Assembly: GCA_019307665.1 (NCBI GenBank)
Contig: JAFDJC010000205.1
Coordinates: 1-5,944 of the forward strand
DNA length: 5,944 nucleotides
Direction: 5' to 3'
Source of the DNA: Deltaproteobacteria bacterium
GTDB lineage: Bacteria > Desulfobacterota > Desulfobacteria > Desulfobacterales > SURF-7
The position numbers were made by a program, and so were the translations under genes. A model generated the notes under the pieces. The model ran no database searches, was not told where the DNA came from, and worked only from the letters and a program-made list of their open reading frames with translations. Below, one piece after another: positions 1 through 5,421 of the stretch (its first letter is position 1; the number at the start of each line of letters is the position of its first letter).

Positions 1-236
1 TTGAGCTGGATGATATCAATGATCTCCCCATCTCCTTTGATATTGCCTGGTATGAACAGAAAGCGGTCGCGGTTCTTCTGGCGCTGCTTCACCTGGGTGT
101 CAAGGGAATCCGTCTCGGGCCGACCCTGCCGGCGTTTGTATCCCCAACTGTCCTCAATGTCCTGGTGGAAAATTTTGATATCAAACCGATCGATACAGTG
201 GAGGCTGATATCGAGGCTATGATGGCCGGAAAATAG
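1..236 (+). CDS. hcp: Hybrid cluster protein (hydroxylamine reductase / NO reductase), C-terminal fragment
   Basis: The gene enters from the left edge and is read in frame 3 (first full codon at base 3), giving 77 residues before TAG at 234-236. Visible motifs are FDIAWYEQKAV (fragment residues 12-22), LLALLHLGVKGIRLGPTLPAF (25-45) and the tail ENFDIKPIDTVEADI; these are the conserved C-terminus of Hcp. The Glu and Lys of YEQK correspond, as I recall, to the E494/K496 pair of Desulfovibrio vulgaris Hcp, where the Glu is a ligand of the hybrid Fe-S-O cluster. That Glu lies 59 residues from the C-terminus here, matching the 553-residue Desulfovibrio protein. Hcp is a cytoplasmic Fe-S protein that reduces NO to N2O and, in vitro, hydroxylamine to ammonia. 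A matching reductase gene lies 916 bp downstream. The N-terminus, the [4Fe-4S] or [2Fe-2S] cysteine motif and the other cluster ligands lie outside the window, so the class of Hcp cannot be decided. The family call is very secure. Confidence 0.95.
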   Translation, partial: ELDDINDLPISFDIAWYEQKAVAVLLALLHLGVKGIRLGPTLPAFVSPTVLNVLVENFDIKPIDTVEADIEAMMAGK

Positions 237-244
237 TACAATTA

Positions 245-260
245 TGTGAAATATTTTACA
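245..260. promoter_or_regulatory. Crp/Fnr-like palindrome between hcp and the DUF169 gene
   Basis: TGTGAAATATTTTACA is a near-perfect dyad: 7 of 8 base pairs match around 252/253, with one G/T mismatch at 248/257. It differs by one base from the textbook Crp pattern TGTGA-N6-TCACA. Regulators of the Crp/Fnr superfamily (HcpR, Dnr/Nnr, FNR) commonly control hcp-type nitrosative stress genes, so a site of this shape in front of DUF169-hcr makes sense. Its centre lies about 86 bp upstream of the start site predicted from the TATAAT at 327, which is far for simple class I or II activation. Which regulator binds, if any, cannot be told from sequence alone. Confidence 0.4.
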
Positions 261-264
261 GCGT

Positions 265-305
265 GTATAGGTGGTATATGGAAATTTTCCATCTACCACC
301 TATGC
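265..305. repeat. Long imperfect hairpin with a competing alternative fold, in the hcp-DUF169 spacer
   Basis: The dyad is centred on base 285. The inner arms are ATGGAAA (278-284) and TTTCCAT (286-292). The outer arms are ATAGGTGGTA (267-276) and TACCACCTAT (294-303), with a T/C mismatch at 277/293, then a T-G wobble and a closing G-C at 265/305. A second, mutually exclusive dyad uses TGGTATATGG (272-281) with CCATATACCA (305-314). No T-run follows the stem, so it does not look like an intrinsic terminator for hcp. It could be an operator, an mRNA 3'-end stabilising or processing structure for hcp, or a dispersed repeat. The pairing is directly visible; the role is not. Confidence 0.5.
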
Positions 306-326
306 CATATACCATCGATAGATAAA

Positions 327-332
327 TATAAT
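327..332 (+). promoter_or_regulatory. Candidate -10 box (TATAAT) for the DUF169-hcr transcript
   Basis: A perfect TATAAT hexamer lies 43 bp before the DUF169 start codon in AT-rich DNA. At the usual spacing (around 303-310) there is no good TTGACA-like -35 box, and there is no TGn extended -10 motif. If it is a real promoter it probably needs an activator, which fits the palindromes just upstream. Transcription would start around 338-341. The hexamer could also be chance in AT-rich sequence. Confidence 0.35.
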
Positions 333-354
333 TGTATGCAGGCAAAGCATACAA
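332..354. promoter_or_regulatory. Perfect 8-bp inverted repeat overlapping the predicted start site
   Basis: TTGTATGC (332-339) and GCATACAA (347-354) are perfect inverted repeats around the 7-nt spacer AGGCAAA. The element begins on the last base of the TATAAT hexamer, so it would cover the predicted transcription start, a classic place for a repressor operator. As RNA it would form a small hairpin near the 5' end, upstream of the weak SD at 365-371. No known operator consensus was recognised. Confidence 0.4.
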
Positions 355-375
355 AACATACATAAAGAGAGTATC

Positions 376-1122
376 ATGGACATCAAAATCAAGGGACGAT
401 TTATGGAAGCATGGAAAAAATACTTCCCCGGCAGCGAATTACCCATCGTCTGTTTTTACTCCAACAAGCTGAATAATGTGGAGTTTCCAAAGGCTCCCAA
501 GCCTAATCGCAAAGGGTATACATGCATTTTCGCTCAAATAACTCCGGTAAGAAAAGGACGCTCCCGTGCCTTTAATAAGGAGAATCTGGGGTGTTTCGGG
601 AGTTACCTTCCCTTTGGTTTTGACACCGAACTTACCGAGGAAGTTAAAAACTATGTTTGTAATGTGGAACGTGTTAAAAAGAGCTACAATCATCTTGAGA
701 GCATGTATCAACACCGTCCGCCTAAACAGGCGCAGGCAAAATATTTGGTGTTTAAGCGTTGGGATACACTTGAAGAACAGGATGATCCACAGGTAATCTT
801 CTTCTTCGGCAATCCGGACGTTATCTCCGGCCTTCATGGAATTGCAAATTTCGACACCATGACACCATACGACGTGATTGCACCGTTTGGTACTGCTTGT
901 GATTCAATTGTTGGTTTCCCAATGTACGAACTTGCATCTGACCAGCCAAAGGCGGTCCTGGGTGCTTTAGATCCTTCAGTAAGAACCCGCTTTAAGCCGC
1001 ACCTTCTCACTTTCTCCGCCCCCTGGCCTAAATTTTTGAGCATGCTGGAAAATATGGATAAAAGTTTCCTGGCTACAGATAGTTGGTCAAATCTGAAATC
1101 GCGATTTTCACGAGTCAAATAG
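376..1122 (+). CDS. DUF169 domain protein, complete, between hcp and hcr
   Basis: The protein has 248 residues and no signal peptide or membrane segment, so it is probably cytoplasmic. The ATG at 376 follows a modest purine-rich SD (AAGAGAG, 365-371). The order of motifs matches the DUF169 family as I know it: ELPIVCFY near the N-terminus (21-28), TCIFAQITPVRKGR (49-62) with C50, then C73 in LGCFGSYLPFGF (71-82). The second half has FFGNPDVISGLHGIANF (143-159), FGTACDSIVGFP (171-182) with C175, PKAVLGALDPSVR (191-203) and LLTFSAPWPKFLSML (210-224). C50, C73 and C175 lie in the family's conserved cysteine-containing segments; C26 and C95 are additional. The biochemical function of DUF169 is unknown to me, and the cysteines could bind metal or act in redox chemistry (inference). 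It lies 139 bp after hcp and 29 bp before the hcr-like gene, so it is probably co-transcribed with hcr and may serve in NO detoxification or its sensing. Family call strong, function open. Confidence 0.88.
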   Translation: MDIKIKGRFMEAWKKYFPGSELPIVCFYSNKLNNVEFPKAPKPNRKGYTCIFAQITPVRKGRSRAFNKENLGCFGSYLPFGFDTELTEEVKNYVCNVERVKKSYNHLESMYQHRPPKQAQAKYLVFKRWDTLEEQDDPQVIFFFGNPDVISGLHGIANFDTMTPYDVIAPFGTACDSIVGFPMYELASDQPKAVLGALDPSVRTRFKPHLLTFSAPWPKFLSMLENMDKSFLATDSWSNLKSRFSRVK

Positions 1123-1151
1123 TTTAGGAACATAAAGGAGATTGATCATAT

Positions 1152-2288
1152 ATGGATACAACTTTAATCGATACCAAAGAGGATCTTCCCATATGGCAGG
1201 GGCTGGACACTCCTCTCTACGTCACTGATATAATACAGGAAACCAATGATGTTTATACCTTCCGTTTTCAGGGGGATCCCTTGTGCCGCTTTGTCTACCG
1301 GCCGGGACAGTTCTGCACCCTTGCGCTTGACATAAACGGCAAGAAGGTGCGCCGTTCCTATACAATTTCCTCAACGCCCTCACGGCCTTTTGTGCTTGAG
1401 ATCACTGTGAAGCGTGTGCCTGGGGGGTTGGTTTCAAACTGGTTGCCGGATAATCTGAAAATCGGTGACAAAGTGGAAATTGCCGGTCCGAAAGGAAAGT
1501 TCTGCTTTATACCGGGTAAAATTCCGCCAAAAATTCTTTTTATCGCGGCGGGAAGTGGAGTCACACCCCTAATGTCGATGGCTCAATGGTTGTGCGATGT
1601 GTCTGCAAATGTAGATATCCATTTTTTTAACTCTGCGCGCACTCCGGACGACATCATCTTTCGCAACGGGATTGAATTTCTTACTTCCCGGTATAAGATG
1701 TTCGAACCGGTTATCATCACCAGCACCAGGGGTTCCGGTATGGCTTGGACTGGTTTAACCGGACGTATTAGCCGGGAAATGCTTGAGATGGTTGCGCCTG
1801 ACATCCATGAGCGTCATATCTACATGTGCGGCCCCCCTGGCTTTATGGAAGCCGTCAAGAAAATTCTGGCCGAACCGATTTTGGGACAGCCATTTAATCT
1901 ATCCAACCTTCATACGGAAAGTTTTAGCGGCATACGGACCGCTACCGAAGAAAAATCTGCCCTGGTTGCAGGAACAGCCGATACGAGCCCCGCCCCGACG
2001 ATGCAGGAAGAAAAAGAACCAACAGCCTCATTAACAGTGGAATTCGCCCGCTCGGGCAAGAAAGTCTCCACTGATGGAAAAACGCCTTTGCTGGATATTG
2101 CCGAAGAGCAGGATATCGACCTGGATTATGGCTGCCGATCGGGTAGCTGCGGACTCTGTAAAGCCCGTCTCCTTAAGGGGGATGTGGATATGGAAGATGA
2201 AGAGGGTCTTGAGCCGGAAGAAAAAGACGACGGCTATATCCTCACCTGTGTGGCAACGCCTCTCACAGACTGTACATTGGATGTTTAG
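1152..2288 (+). CDS. hcr: Hcr-like NAD(P)H oxidoreductase (FAD, NAD(P)H and [2Fe-2S] domains)
   Basis: The 378-residue protein has three domains in order. The FAD-binding barrel carries RRSYTISS (67-74) and the GPKGKF segment (112-117). The NAD(P)-binding domain has IAAGSGVTPLMSMA (131-144) and YMCGPPGFMEAV (224-235). After a linker rich in Ala, Glu, Thr and Pro (about 263-292) comes a plant-type ferredoxin domain with C328, C333, C336 and C366 in the Cx4Cx2Cx29C spacing. This is the architecture of E. coli Hcr, which passes electrons from NADH to Hcp, and hcp lies just upstream. It is some 55 residues longer than E. coli Hcr (about 322), with an extended N-terminus and linker. The ATG follows AAAGGAG (1134-1140) at a rather long 11 nt, but no better in-frame start is seen. 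It lies 29 bp after DUF169, suggesting one transcript. The alternative is a related phenol hydroxylase or vanillate demethylase-type reductase, but no oxygenase is nearby. Confidence 0.88.
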   Translation: MDTTLIDTKEDLPIWQGLDTPLYVTDIIQETNDVYTFRFQGDPLCRFVYRPGQFCTLALDINGKKVRRSYTISSTPSRPFVLEITVKRVPGGLVSNWLPDNLKIGDKVEIAGPKGKFCFIPGKIPPKILFIAAGSGVTPLMSMAQWLCDVSANVDIHFFNSARTPDDIIFRNGIEFLTSRYKMFEPVIITSTRGSGMAWTGLTGRISREMLEMVAPDIHERHIYMCGPPGFMEAVKKILAEPILGQPFNLSNLHTESFSGIRTATEEKSALVAGTADTSPAPTMQEEKEPTASLTVEFARSGKKVSTDGKTPLLDIAEEQDIDLDYGCRSGSCGLCKARLLKGDVDMEDEEGLEPEEKDDGYILTCVATPLTDCTLDV

Positions 2289-2301
2289 GCATCTAATTAT
2301 G

Positions 2302-2317
2302 ACAGGATTAACAGGAT
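2302..2317. repeat. Tandem ACAGGAT direct repeat in the hcr-permease spacer
   Basis: ACAGGAT occurs at 2302-2308 and again at 2311-2317, separated by TA, just after the hcr stop codon. I recall ACAGGATTAACAGGAT-like strings as a frequent dispersed intergenic repeat in many bacterial genomes, but only one copy is in this window, so its dispersed nature is not shown here. Confidence 0.4.
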
Positions 2318-2340
2318 AAACTGGACTCTTTATTTTCTCT

Positions 2341-2362
2341 TTCCCACGCACCAGCGTGGGGA
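2341..2362. repeat. CCCACGC/GCGTGGG hairpin, REP-like intergenic repeat
   Basis: CCCACGC (2343-2349) and GCGTGGG (2354-2360) form a perfect 7-bp GC-rich stem with loop ACCA, extended by a T-G wobble and a T-A pair. Similar TTCCCACGC...GCGTGGGAA palindromes are, from memory, abundant dispersed repeats in several proteobacterial genomes. No T-run follows on either strand, so it is a poor intrinsic terminator. It ends 17 nt before the SD of the permease gene and could affect its mRNA. Confidence 0.5.
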
Positions 2363-2390
2363 CACTGAGCCCGATAACCGGAGAACCTGC

Positions 2391-4829
2391 ATGAAGAATT
2401 ACAGAAACTGGTTTGAACTCCGGTTCAAAGGACTGGGAAGAAGGATATATAACAACCCCAAGAAGACTCTGCTGATAACGTTTATCATTTTTGCGGCGTT
2501 TGCTTCCCGCATCCCGGATATAACAGTTGATACCTCCACCGAAGGTTTTCTGCATGAAGATGATCCTGTCTTACTTGAGTATTACAACTTCAGAGACCAG
2601 TTTGGGCGGGATGAGATGATTGCGGTTGCAATCAAATCTGACAATATATTCACTCTTCCGTTTTTGGACAAATTGAAAATGCTTCACAATGACCTGGAGG
2701 AAAATGTTCCTTACGTTGCTGAAGTAACCAGCCTGATTAACGCGAGAAACACCAGGGGGGAAAAAGATGAACTGATTGTCGAGGACCTGCTGGAAGACTG
2801 GCCCAAGAACGGACAGGATCTGGAATCCATAAAAAAACGGGCACTGAGCAATGCCTTGTATGAAAACATCATTATCTCGAAAGACGGCAGCTTTACAACT
2901 GTCATAATTGAAACCAACAATTATTCTCATGAAGACAAAGAAATTGACGTGTTTGCCGGGTTTGATTCCGATCCTGCGGCAGACATGGCAGAATCAATGA
3001 AATCGACTGACAGGCAGTATCTTACAGACAGGGAAAATTCAGAAGCTGTAAACGCGGTACAAAATATTGTCAGGAAATACCAGGGCCGGGATTTCGAGGT
3101 TTATGTAGCAGGTTCGCCTGTTGTGACTGATTTTTTAAAACGGACCATGCTTAAAGACATGCGCAAATTCCTCGGACTTGCAATACTTACAATCGGCGTA
3201 CTGCTCTTTATTTTGTTTAGACGGATTTCCGGGGTTCTGCCGCCACTTCTTATTGTAATGCTTGCTCTTCTCTCCACAGTGGGAACAATGGCCGCTGCAG
3301 GTGTGCCCCTGAAACTTCCCACCCAGATCCTCCCTTCATTTATACTGGCTGTCGGCGTGGGAGACGCAGTGCACCTGCTCTCCATCTTTTTTCAGGAATT
3401 CAGGAAAACTGGCGACAAAGGTTCTGCCATGGAGTACGCCCTCGGCCACTCGGGGCTCCCGATCCTCCTTACCAGCCTGACCACGGCAGGCGGTTTGCTC
3501 TCTTTTTCCACCGCGGATATCGCGCCCATTGCCGATCTTGGCATATTTGCTGCCGCCGGTGTCATGTTTGCCTTTCTCTATTCCATCACGCTTCTGCCTG
3601 CCCTGATCAGTATCATACCCCTTAAAATTCCGGAACAAGGCCGCCATTCCACACCGGCTTACAGCGACAGGATATTTGATTTTGCGGGAAAGATTTCCAC
3701 AAGATATCCATACCGGGTTCTTGTTGTTTCCGGCATTGTCCTGATTGTGTCCGTGGCAGGTATCACCAAAATTCAATTCTCCCATGATATAGTCGGCTGG
3801 TTTCCTGAGAAAAGCGACGTGCGGATTGCAACGGAGACAATAGATCAAGAACTTCGCGGTTCGGTCAATCTTGAAATAGTCATTGATATTGGCAGGGAGA
3901 ACGGCCTTTATGATCCGGAGCTTTTAAAAAGACTGGAAAAAAGCGCGGATTATATGGAGGCTCTAAAAGAAGGAGAAATATTCGCGGGAAAGGCCTGGTC
4001 TATCCCGGTGGTTATAAAGGAGGTCAACCAGGCCCTGCATGCAAATAAAAAAGGATTTTATTCAATCCCTGATAACAAGGATCTTATAGCCCAGGAATTT
4101 CTGCTTTTTGAAAACAGCGGTTCGGATGATCTGGAGGATTTTACTGACAGTATGTTTTCAAAAGCCAGGTTTACGGTAAAAGTCCCTTTCAGGGACGCAG
4201 TATTATACAGTAAATTTCTGGAAGCCGTAAAAAAACATTTCACACAGGAATATCCGGACTGTAAAATCTCTGTCACAGGGATGATAAGCATATTTTTTCA
4301 GACATTAGCCAATGTAATATCCAGCATGGCAAAAAGCTATTGTCTGGCGTTTATAGTTATAACACTCCTCATGGTTCTTCTTCTAGGCAGTCTGCGCATC
4401 GGACTGTTAAGCATGATACCAAACCTTACGCCTGTCATCATAACCCTCGGTTTTATGGGCTGGGCCGGTGTGCCTGTGGATCTTTTTACCATGCTCATAG
4501 GGTGTATCGCGCTGGGGCTGGCAGTGGATGATACGATTCATTTCATGCATGGTTTTAAAAGCTGCCACGACAAAACCGGCAATGCGGAAAGCGCAGTTTT
4601 TGAGACCCTGCACAGCACAGGCCGTGCAATGCTGATTACCACCTGCGTATTATCCCTGGGATTTTTTATCTTCATGTTTGCCGGTTTGAATAACCTGTTT
4701 AATTTCGGCCTGCTCACGGGAATGACCATTATAATGGCCCTTTTGGCTGATTTTTTTATAGCGCCTGCCCTTCTGATCTCTGTACGTGGGCGAATGGCAG
4801 ATGGGAGCCTGACAAAGTCAACCGGTTGA
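2391..4829 (+). CDS. RND superfamily permease, HAE3/MMPL type, 12 transmembrane segments
   Basis: This complete 812-residue inner-membrane protein is built as two homologous halves. A first membrane segment lies at about 26-42, followed by a large periplasmic loop (about 44-258). Five segments then span roughly 259-408, including the charged motif VGVGDAVH (321-328). The second half repeats the plan: a segment at 443-458, a loop at about 461-648, and five segments over 649-796 with GLAVDDTIH (709-717). The Asp residues in these paired motifs are where RND pumps relay protons. HSGLPILLTSLTTAGG (353-368) and HSTGRAMLITTCVLSLG (741-757) show the internal duplication. This short, 12-segment form fits the HAE3/MMPL/Patched-like group, roughly 200 residues shorter than AcrB-type pumps. 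Substrate unknown; relatives move lipids, hopanoids or hydrophobic compounds. No adaptor or outer-membrane channel gene is present. SD GGAGA (2380-2384) is 6 nt before the ATG. It starts 102 bp after hcr, with repeats between, so it is probably a separate unit. Confidence 0.9.
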   Translation: MKNYRNWFELRFKGLGRRIYNNPKKTLLITFIIFAAFASRIPDITVDTSTEGFLHEDDPVLLEYYNFRDQFGRDEMIAVAIKSDNIFTLPFLDKLKMLHNDLEENVPYVAEVTSLINARNTRGEKDELIVEDLLEDWPKNGQDLESIKKRALSNALYENIIISKDGSFTTVIIETNNYSHEDKEIDVFAGFDSDPAADMAESMKSTDRQYLTDRENSEAVNAVQNIVRKYQGRDFEVYVAGSPVVTDFLKRTMLKDMRKFLGLAILTIGVLLFILFRRISGVLPPLLIVMLALLSTVGTMAAAGVPLKLPTQILPSFILAVGVGDAVHLLSIFFQEFRKTGDKGSAMEYALGHSGLPILLTSLTTAGGLLSFSTADIAPIADLGIFAAAGVMFAFLYSITLLPALISIIPLKIPEQGRHSTPAYSDRIFDFAGKISTRYPYRVLVVSGIVLIVSVAGITKIQFSHDIVGWFPEKSDVRIATETIDQELRGSVNLEIVIDIGRENGLYDPELLKRLEKSADYMEALKEGEIFAGKAWSIPVVIKEVNQALHANKKGFYSIPDNKDLIAQEFLLFENSGSDDLEDFTDSMFSKARFTVKVPFRDAVLYSKFLEAVKKHFTQEYPDCKISVTGMISIFFQTLANVISSMAKSYCLAFIVITLLMVLLLGSLRIGLLSMIPNLTPVIITLGFMGWAGVPVDLFTMLIGCIALGLAVDDTIHFMHGFKSCHDKTGNAESAVFETLHSTGRAMLITTCVLSLGFFIFMFAGLNNLFNFGLLTGMTIIMALLADFFIAPALLISVRGRMADGSLTKSTG

Positions 4830-4832
4830 TAT

Positions 4833-4875
4833 ATTTACCTTACAGTCAGAAATATCCTTGGGGAAAGGGGTAAAT
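4833..4875. other. Spacer after the permease gene, with a widely spaced inverted repeat
   Basis: The spacer from 4830 to 4914 holds no gene. ATTTACC (4833-4839) is complementary to GGTAAAT (4869-4875). GGTAAATTC itself recurs at 4950-4958, just before the eamA SD, so ATTTACC could pair with either copy. The arms are only 7 bp and AT-rich, so chance is likely. I see no convincing intrinsic terminator for the permease gene and no strong promoter. Confidence 0.2.
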
Positions 4876-4914
4876 TCTGGTAGCATCAAAATGAAATGTG
4901 GGAGGACATGACCG

Positions 4915-4983
4915 ATGACGGAGATTCATGATTTCCCAATCGGACAGTTGGTAAATTCAAATTGTCATGCGGCAAGGAGATAA
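4915..4983 (+). CDS. Possible 22-residue leader ORF immediately upstream of eamA
   Basis: ATG at 4915 is preceded by a strong SD, GGAGG (4901-4905), with a 9-nt spacer. The frame runs 22 codons to TAA at 4981-4983, only 2 nt before the eamA ATG. The SD of eamA (AAGGAGA, 4974-4980) lies inside the last codons of this frame. The peptide, MTEIHDFPIGQLVNSNCHAARR, has no membrane or signal character and matches nothing I know. The arrangement would allow translational coupling or leader-peptide control. It could equally be chance, or a remnant of an older start region. No run of identical regulatory codons is present, so classic amino-acid attenuation is not suggested. Confidence 0.3.
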   Translation: MTEIHDFPIGQLVNSNCHAARR

Positions 4984-4985
4984 CG

Positions 4986-5396
4986 ATGAAACAGTGGCTG
5001 TTACCCACTTTTGGAGCACTTGTTCTGTGGGGTTTTTGGAGCTTTATTCCTAAAATTACGACACGATATATTAGCCCGAAGAGTGCCATACTTTTTGAAG
5101 TTCTGGGCGGTATTATACTAGCCGTAATTGTCTTAGTCTCTTTGAACTTTAAACCGGACATCCACCCTAAAGGTGTGTTGTTGGCAATAACGACCGGCAT
5201 TCTTGGCTTTGCCGGGGCTTTATGCTTTCTTTATGCGGCTTCAAAGGGACCAATCTCATTAGTCGCCTTACTATCCGCTCTTTACCCTGTTATTGCTATT
5301 GTATTGGCAATGTTTTTCTTAAATGAGTCTATTACCATAAAACAGGGCCTGGGGATTGTTCTTGGGTTGGGGGCTATGGTCTTAATTGCCACATAA
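4986..5396 (+). CDS. EamA-family transporter, single-domain (half-size DMT protein)
   Basis: The 136-residue inner-membrane protein has about five hydrophobic segments: 5-21, 33-53, 63-84, 90-112 and 119-135. The LLSALYPVIAIVLAMFFLNESIT stretch (95-117), with the conserved Glu after the fourth segment, and the ALVLWGFWSFIPK opening (11-23) are typical of one EamA domain of the drug/metabolite transporter superfamily. Most DMT exporters carry two such domains in about 300 residues; this one has a single copy, like the small multidrug-resistance relatives, and would need to dimerise. Substrate unknown. I chose ATG 4986 because AAGGAGA (4974-4980) lies 5 nt before it. An in-frame TTG at 4962 would add eight residues but lacks an SD. 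The next gene starts 25 bp downstream, so the two are probably co-transcribed. Confidence 0.88.
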   Translation: MKQWLLPTFGALVLWGFWSFIPKITTRYISPKSAILFEVLGGIILAVIVLVSLNFKPDIHPKGVLLAITTGILGFAGALCFLYAASKGPISLVALLSALYPVIAIVLAMFFLNESITIKQGLGIVLGLGAMVLIAT

Positions 5397-5421
5397 ATCA
5401 TGTAGGGATAGGGAGGTCAAG

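Noticed and set aside
1..222. Open frame of 73 codons in frame 1 at the left edge
   Set aside because: The overlapping frame 3 gives the highly conserved C-terminus of Hcp; the frame 1 product is rich in Arg, Ser and Trp and looks like an out-of-frame shadow.
265..305. Intrinsic terminator for hcp
   Set aside because: The stem is long but largely AT-rich in its core and is followed by TATGCCATATACC rather than a T-run on the + strand.
439..837. 132-codon open frame on the minus strand inside the DUF169 gene
   Set aside because: It is antisense to a conserved family member and lacks recognisable domains.
2302..2317. CRISPR-like or integration-site direct repeat
   Set aside because: There are only two 7-bp copies 2 nt apart, with no spacers, no further copies in the window and no integrase or tRNA nearby.
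2341..2362. Intrinsic terminator for hcr
   Set aside because: The stem is GC-rich, but no T-tract follows on either strand; a REP-like repeat is a better description.
2031..2555. 174-codon open frame on the minus strand across the hcr-permease junction
   Set aside because: It overlaps the ferredoxin domain of hcr and the start of the permease, both confidently coding on the + strand; its product shows no recognisable domain.
3336..3848. 170-codon open frame on the minus strand inside the permease gene
   Set aside because: It lies wholly within the membrane-spanning code of the RND permease and encodes no recognisable motif.
4962..4985. TTG start adding eight residues to the EamA protein
   Set aside because: ATG 4986 has a well-spaced AAGGAGA, while the TTG has no SD and adds a non-conserved polar stretch before the first membrane segment.
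5386..5421. TTG start adding twelve residues to the lipoprotein
   Set aside because: It would overlap the end of eamA and put a charged extension before the signal peptide; ATG 5422 has GGGAGG at good spacing and gives a normal lipoprotein signal.
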